A stretch of DNA of 15,489 nt from an uncultured Microbacterium sp. (GTDB lineage: Bacteria; Actinomycetota; Actinomycetes; Actinomycetales; Microbacteriaceae), in NCBI GenBank assembly GCA_937988695.1, contig CALKHM010000220.1:1-15489 (forward strand). Direction: 5' to 3'. The notes below the pieces were generated by a model. It saw only the letters and a program-made list of their open reading frames with translations, was not told the DNA's origin and searched no databases. Positions 14,028 to 15,489 of this stretch are shown here, piece after piece (the first letter of the stretch is position 1; each line of letters opens with the position of its first letter). The translations under genes and the position numbers were made by a program.

Positions 14028-15489
14028 TCAGAGCTTCTGGATGGGCGCGATCTTGATCAGCAGCTTCTTCGCCCCGGCGGTGTCGAACCGGACGTGCGCG
14101 ACCCGCTTCGCGCCCTCGCCGGTCACGGCATCCACGATGCCCTCGCCGAAATCCTCATGCCGGATGCGGTCACCCGAAGCCAGTTCCATGTCGCCGTTGT
14201 CGCGCACCCTTGCGGGTATGCGGTTGGGGAACCTGTCCATCGCGGTCGACTTCGGCTTCAGCGCCGGCGGATCGTCGCTGCGACGCTGCCCCCACGGACG
14301 CCGCGCGTTCAACGCGCGTGACTGCGTTCCTCCGCGCGAGTTCACATCGCCCGGCGACTGCCGCCAGTCGATGAGCTCGGCCGGCACCTCCTGCAGGAAG
14401 CGGCTGGGCATCGCCACCGTGATCTCACCGAACTGCGCACGGGTCATCGCAAGGGTCAGATACAGGCGCTGCCGGGCGCGGGTGACGCCGACGTAGAACA
14501 GCCGGCGCTCTTCGCTGGGACCGCCCGGCTCGCCTGCCGAGATGCGGTGGGGCAGCAGGTCTTCCTCGACGCCGGTGATGAACACCGCGTCGTACTCGAG
14601 GCCCTTCGCCGTGTGCAGGGTCATCAGCGACACCGTGCCCGACGCGTCGACGAGATCGTCGGCGTCGGAGACCAGCGCCACCTCGGTGAGGAAGTCGAGC
14701 ACCGTCCCCTCGGGGTTGTTCCGCGCGAACTCGCGAGCCACGGCGATGAGCTCGTCGAGGTTCTCGAGGCGGGCCTCGTCTTGCGGATCGCGGCTGGCAC
14801 GCAGCGCGTCGCGGTACCCGCTCTTGTCCAGCAGCACGGTGAGCCCCTCGGCCACCGCCGTGGGCGAGGCGATCTCACCCGACGAGGGCAGCATGAGCTC
14901 GGACGCCTCGGCGAGCACGGCGTCCAGCCGCGCGATCGCCGACTGCAGCTTCGGGCCGACGCCCAGCGCCGACGCGTTCGCGAGCGCGTCACGGAACGTG
15001 ATGCCCTCGCCGGACGCGTAGCGCGCGATCGTCTCGATCGTGACGTCGCCGATGCCGCGCTTGGGCCGGTTGACGATGCGCCGCAGCGCCATCTCGTCGG
15101 CGGGGTTCGCCACGGCGGTGAGGTAGGCGAGGGCGTCCTTGATCTCGGCGCGCTCGTAGAACCGGGTGCCCCCCATGATCTTGTACGGGACGGCGGCGCG
15201 GATGAAGATCTCCTCCAGCGCCCGCGACTGCGAGTTCGTGCGGTAGAACACCGCCATCTGCCCGTATGGCATGCCCGCGCGGCGCAACGCATCGACCTCG
15301 TCGGCGACGAACTGCGCTTCATCATGCTGCGAGTAGCCGGTGTAGCCGACGATCTTCTCCCCCGCGCCGACATCCGTCCACAACCGCTTGTCCTTGCGGT
15401 CGAAGTTGTGGCCGATGACGGCATTGGCCGCGCTCAGGATGTTCTGCGTGGAGCGGTAGTTCTGCTCGAGCAGCACGACCTTGGCGCCG
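14028..15489 (-). CDS. pcrA: PcrA/UvrD-type ATP-dependent DNA helicase (5' end outside window)
   Basis: About 487 C-terminal residues of a superfamily 1A 3'-5' helicase are present. The N-terminal half with the Walker A motif lies beyond the right edge. LLEQNYRSTQNI is motif IV, VFYRTNSQSRALEE follows, and YKIMGGTRFYERAEIKDALA opens the 2B domain. VSLMTLHTAKGLEYDAVFI is motif V with its GLE signature. EERRLFYVGVTRARQRLYL is motif VI with the arginine finger. The extreme C-terminus, SGDRIRHEDFGEGIVDAVTG onward, is the Tudor-like domain that in PcrA/UvrD contacts RNA polymerase, linking the enzyme to transcription-coupled repair and R-loop removal. The separating linker (about 385-435 of the visible part) is Arg/Pro-rich. 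PcrA is favoured over UvrD2 or AdnAB by this ending. Confidence 0.95.
   Translation of the reverse strand, partial: GAKVVLLEQNYRSTQNILSAANAVIGHNFDRKDKRLWTDVGAGEKIVGYTGYSQHDEAQFVADEVDALRRAGMPYGQMAVFYRTNSQSRALEEIFIRAAVPYKIMGGTRFYERAEIKDALAYLTAVANPADEMALRRIVNRPKRGIGDVTIETIARYASGEGITFRDALANASALGVGPKLQSAIARLDAVLAEASELMLPSSGEIASPTAVAEGLTVLLDKSGYRDALRASRDPQDEARLENLDELIAVAREFARNNPEGTVLDFLTEVALVSDADDLVDASGTVSLMTLHTAKGLEYDAVFITGVEEDLLPHRISAGEPGGPSEERRLFYVGVTRARQRLYLTLAMTRAQFGEITVAMPSRFLQEVPAELIDWRQSPGDVNSRGGTQSRALNARRPWGQRRSDDPPALKPKSTAMDRFPNRIPARVRDNGDMELASGDRIRHEDFGEGIVDAVTGEGAKRVAHVRFDTAGAKKLLIKIAPIQKL

Noticed and set aside
1..15489. Insertion sequences, phage genes, tRNA or rRNA genes
   Set aside because: No transposase, integrase, phage-structural or RNA-gene signature was recognised on either strand.

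Overview
This window is very GC-rich chromosomal DNA (about 70% GC where sampled by hand). It most likely comes from a Microbacteriaceae actinobacterium, probably Microbacterium or a close relative. The reasons are the codon use, the family content, the frequent GGATGCC word, and many genes with an actinobacterial leaderless start architecture. The assignment rests on recall, not on a search.

Layout, left to right. A multi-pass membrane protein of the DUF6350 type is cut by the left edge (minus strand) and ends in a Gly/Ser-rich repeat tail. A divergent NCS2-type purine permease and a small VOC/PhnB-like protein follow on the plus strand. The VOC gene meets a Ddn-like deazaflavin-dependent oxidoreductase end to end, sharing the palindrome TGATCA as both stop codons. 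Next on the minus strand is the sucC-sucD operon (succinyl-CoA synthetase), with a perfect hairpin after sucD and a palindromic operator candidate in its leader. Divergent from sucC are a TetR-type regulator, a lipoprotein, and a secreted PKD-like protein whose start overlaps the lipoprotein stop. The last two lie partly in a lower-GC patch (about 58% by hand count). A tandem 20-bp repeat separates them from a LigC-type ATP-dependent DNA ligase.

The right half is almost all minus strand. It holds a PcrA/UvrD helicase (C-terminal part only, including its Tudor-like domain), an SseB-family protein, an MFS exporter, a stand-alone LigD-type primase-polymerase, and a second deazaflavin-type oxidoreductase coupled to it. 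The tail of that last gene overlaps the ligase gene by 49 bases, antisense.

How the genes fit together. sucCD is core TCA-cycle housekeeping. The ligase and the stand-alone polymerase form a convergent repair pair resembling the mycobacterial LigC/Prim-PolC gap-repair module, with no Ku gene in view. Two F420-type oxidoreductases suggest a deazaflavin cofactor economy. I found no IS element, CRISPR array, tRNA or rRNA. I see no obvious new multi-gene system. The most unusual signals are the near-uniform leaderless start layout of eight genes, the over-represented GGATGCC word, and the lipoprotein/PKD pair in atypical DNA.
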